From the NCBI GenBank assembly GCA_005881995.1, contig VBHV01000276.1, positions 1 to 7,024 on the forward strand: a stretch of DNA of 7,024 nt, read 5' to 3'. This DNA comes from Chloroflexota bacterium (GTDB taxonomy: Bacteria; Chloroflexota; Ktedonobacteria; Ktedonobacterales; Ktedonobacteraceae). Of the stretch, positions 6,649 through 7,024 are shown piece after piece (position 1 is the stretch's first letter; each line of letters opens with the position of its first letter). Under the pieces are notes generated by a model. The model was not told where the DNA came from. It ran no database searches and was given only the letters and a program-made list of their open reading frames with translations. The position numbers and the translations under genes were made by a program.

Positions 6649-6682
6649 CCCTTCTGAACGCTGTAATGAAAGGGTAAGCGGC

Positions 6683-6702
6683 ATTCCCTACGAATAAGGA
6701 AT
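6683..6702. promoter_or_regulatory. Inverted repeat ATTCC-N10-GGAAT upstream of the caspase-like gene
   Basis: It lies where a -35 box would be for the TATAAT at 6712-6717, and no -35 match is present. The block from 6681 resembles that at 2931-2951, suggesting a shared regulator binding two promoters. Function is inferred from position and similarity only. Confidence 0.35.
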
Positions 6703-6711
6703 TTCCTGTTG

Positions 6712-6717
6712 TATAAT
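6712..6717 (+). promoter_or_regulatory. -10 element of the caspase-like gene
   Basis: A perfect TATAAT, giving a start near 6724 and a leader of about 39 bases before the GTG at 6763. No recognisable -35 at 16-18 bases, which suggests activator dependence or a weak promoter. Confidence 0.5.
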
Positions 6718-6762
6718 CTGAACGAAGCAAAGGGCGCAAAAATACAATTCTAGAGGTAAGAC

Positions 6763-7024
6763 GTGGAACATCGTTACGCACTTATAGTCGGCATAGATTA
6801 TTACAATGATGCGGCTCATTTTATTCCCCTACCCTTTGCCCAGGCAGACGCACAAAACCTGTACCAGCTGCTGATCGACCCCGAACGCGGGGGATGGCAA
6901 CCGCAAGACGTGGTCTACCTGGCGGGTGAGGCCGCGACACGCGACGAAATCGAGAGCCAGCTGCGTGAACTCTGCCTGGTGCGCGCTCAGGCGGATGACC
7001 TGGTACTGATCTATTTCGCGGGTC
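6763..7024 (+). CDS. Caspase-family (peptidase C14) protein, N-terminal fragment
   Basis: The visible 87 residues are the start of a caspase p20 fold: RYALIVGIDYY (first beta strand), LPFAQADAQNL (first helix), a strand with VVYLAGEAATRDEIESQL, and DDLVLIYFAG just before the window ends. In metacaspases and orthocaspases the next residues are His-Gly, carrying the catalytic His; the last visible base (C) is compatible with a His codon. The catalytic Cys and any C-terminal domains are outside. The start is GTG at 6763 with AGAGG upstream, and an in-frame TAA two codons before it excludes a longer N-terminus, so the caspase domain is at the extreme N-terminus with no signal peptide. Bacterial members often carry C-terminal repeats or sensor domains, which cannot be judged here. 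It is divergent from ftsH. Confidence 0.9.
   Translation, partial: MEHRYALIVGIDYYNDAAHFIPLPFAQADAQNLYQLLIDPERGGWQPQDVVYLAGEAATRDEIESQLRELCLVRAQADDLVLIYFAG

Larger units (their letters stand above)
6401..6762. other. Divergent intergenic region between ftsH and the caspase-like gene, 362 bases
   Basis: It contains a proximal ftsH promoter candidate (6425-6453), a CIRCE element (6612-6638) with a TATACT -10 facing ftsH, an ATTCC/GGAAT inverted repeat (6683-6702) and a TATAAT for the caspase-like gene (6712-6717). A 58-codon minus-strand frame (6360-6536) exists without a ribosome binding site. Its length and the number of sites suggest that regulation is concentrated here. Confidence 0.7.

Overview
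The window looks like a chromosomal stretch from a member of the Chloroflexota, most likely Ktedonobacteria-like. This rests on three things: the GC-moderate composition, the extragenic repeats beginning GTAGGG, and the mix of an intein-bearing UDP-glucose dehydrogenase, a caspase-like gene and an FtsH with an Asn/Pro/Gly-rich N-terminus. The taxonomic call is inference from pattern recognition, not from a marker gene. No rRNA, tRNA or CRISPR array was seen.

Layout. Positions 1-1928 (minus strand) hold the 5' part of a UDP-glucose 6-dehydrogenase gene. It is interrupted exactly at its catalytic cysteine by a large intein with a LAGLIDADG homing endonuclease. The intein reading frame is broken by an apparent one-base frameshift near 270, and the intein runs off the left edge, so its C-terminal splicing blocks and the rest of the enzyme are not visible. 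Positions 1947-2046 hold two copies of a GC-rich repeat. Positions 2043-2702 (minus) encode a glyoxalase II-like metallo-beta-lactamase hydrolase whose stop codon lies in the repeat. Positions 2703-3093 are a divergent promoter region. Positions 3094-4269 (plus) encode an unrecognised protein with a long disordered charged N-terminus and one membrane segment preceded by a twin-arginine motif; its stop codon also lies in a repeat. Positions 4256-4386 are a 52-bp-period repeat array, followed by a strong terminator hairpin between convergent genes. Positions 4442-6400 (minus) encode FtsH, which has a notable deletion in its protease domain. Positions 6401-6762 are an intergenic region with a CIRCE (HrcA) heat-shock operator. 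From 6763 to the right edge (plus) is the start of a caspase-family (peptidase C14) gene.

How the genes relate. No long operon is evident. The UDP-glucose dehydrogenase and hydrolase genes are co-directional but separated by repeats. FtsH and the caspase-like protein are two proteolysis genes divergently arranged around a heat-shock operator. The most interesting points are the intein at the enzyme's active site with a frameshifted endonuclease, the FtsH that lost about 24 residues immediately after its zinc-binding HExxH while still spelling HExxH, the CIRCE element between ftsH and a caspase gene, and two different repeat families that each supply a gene's stop codon.
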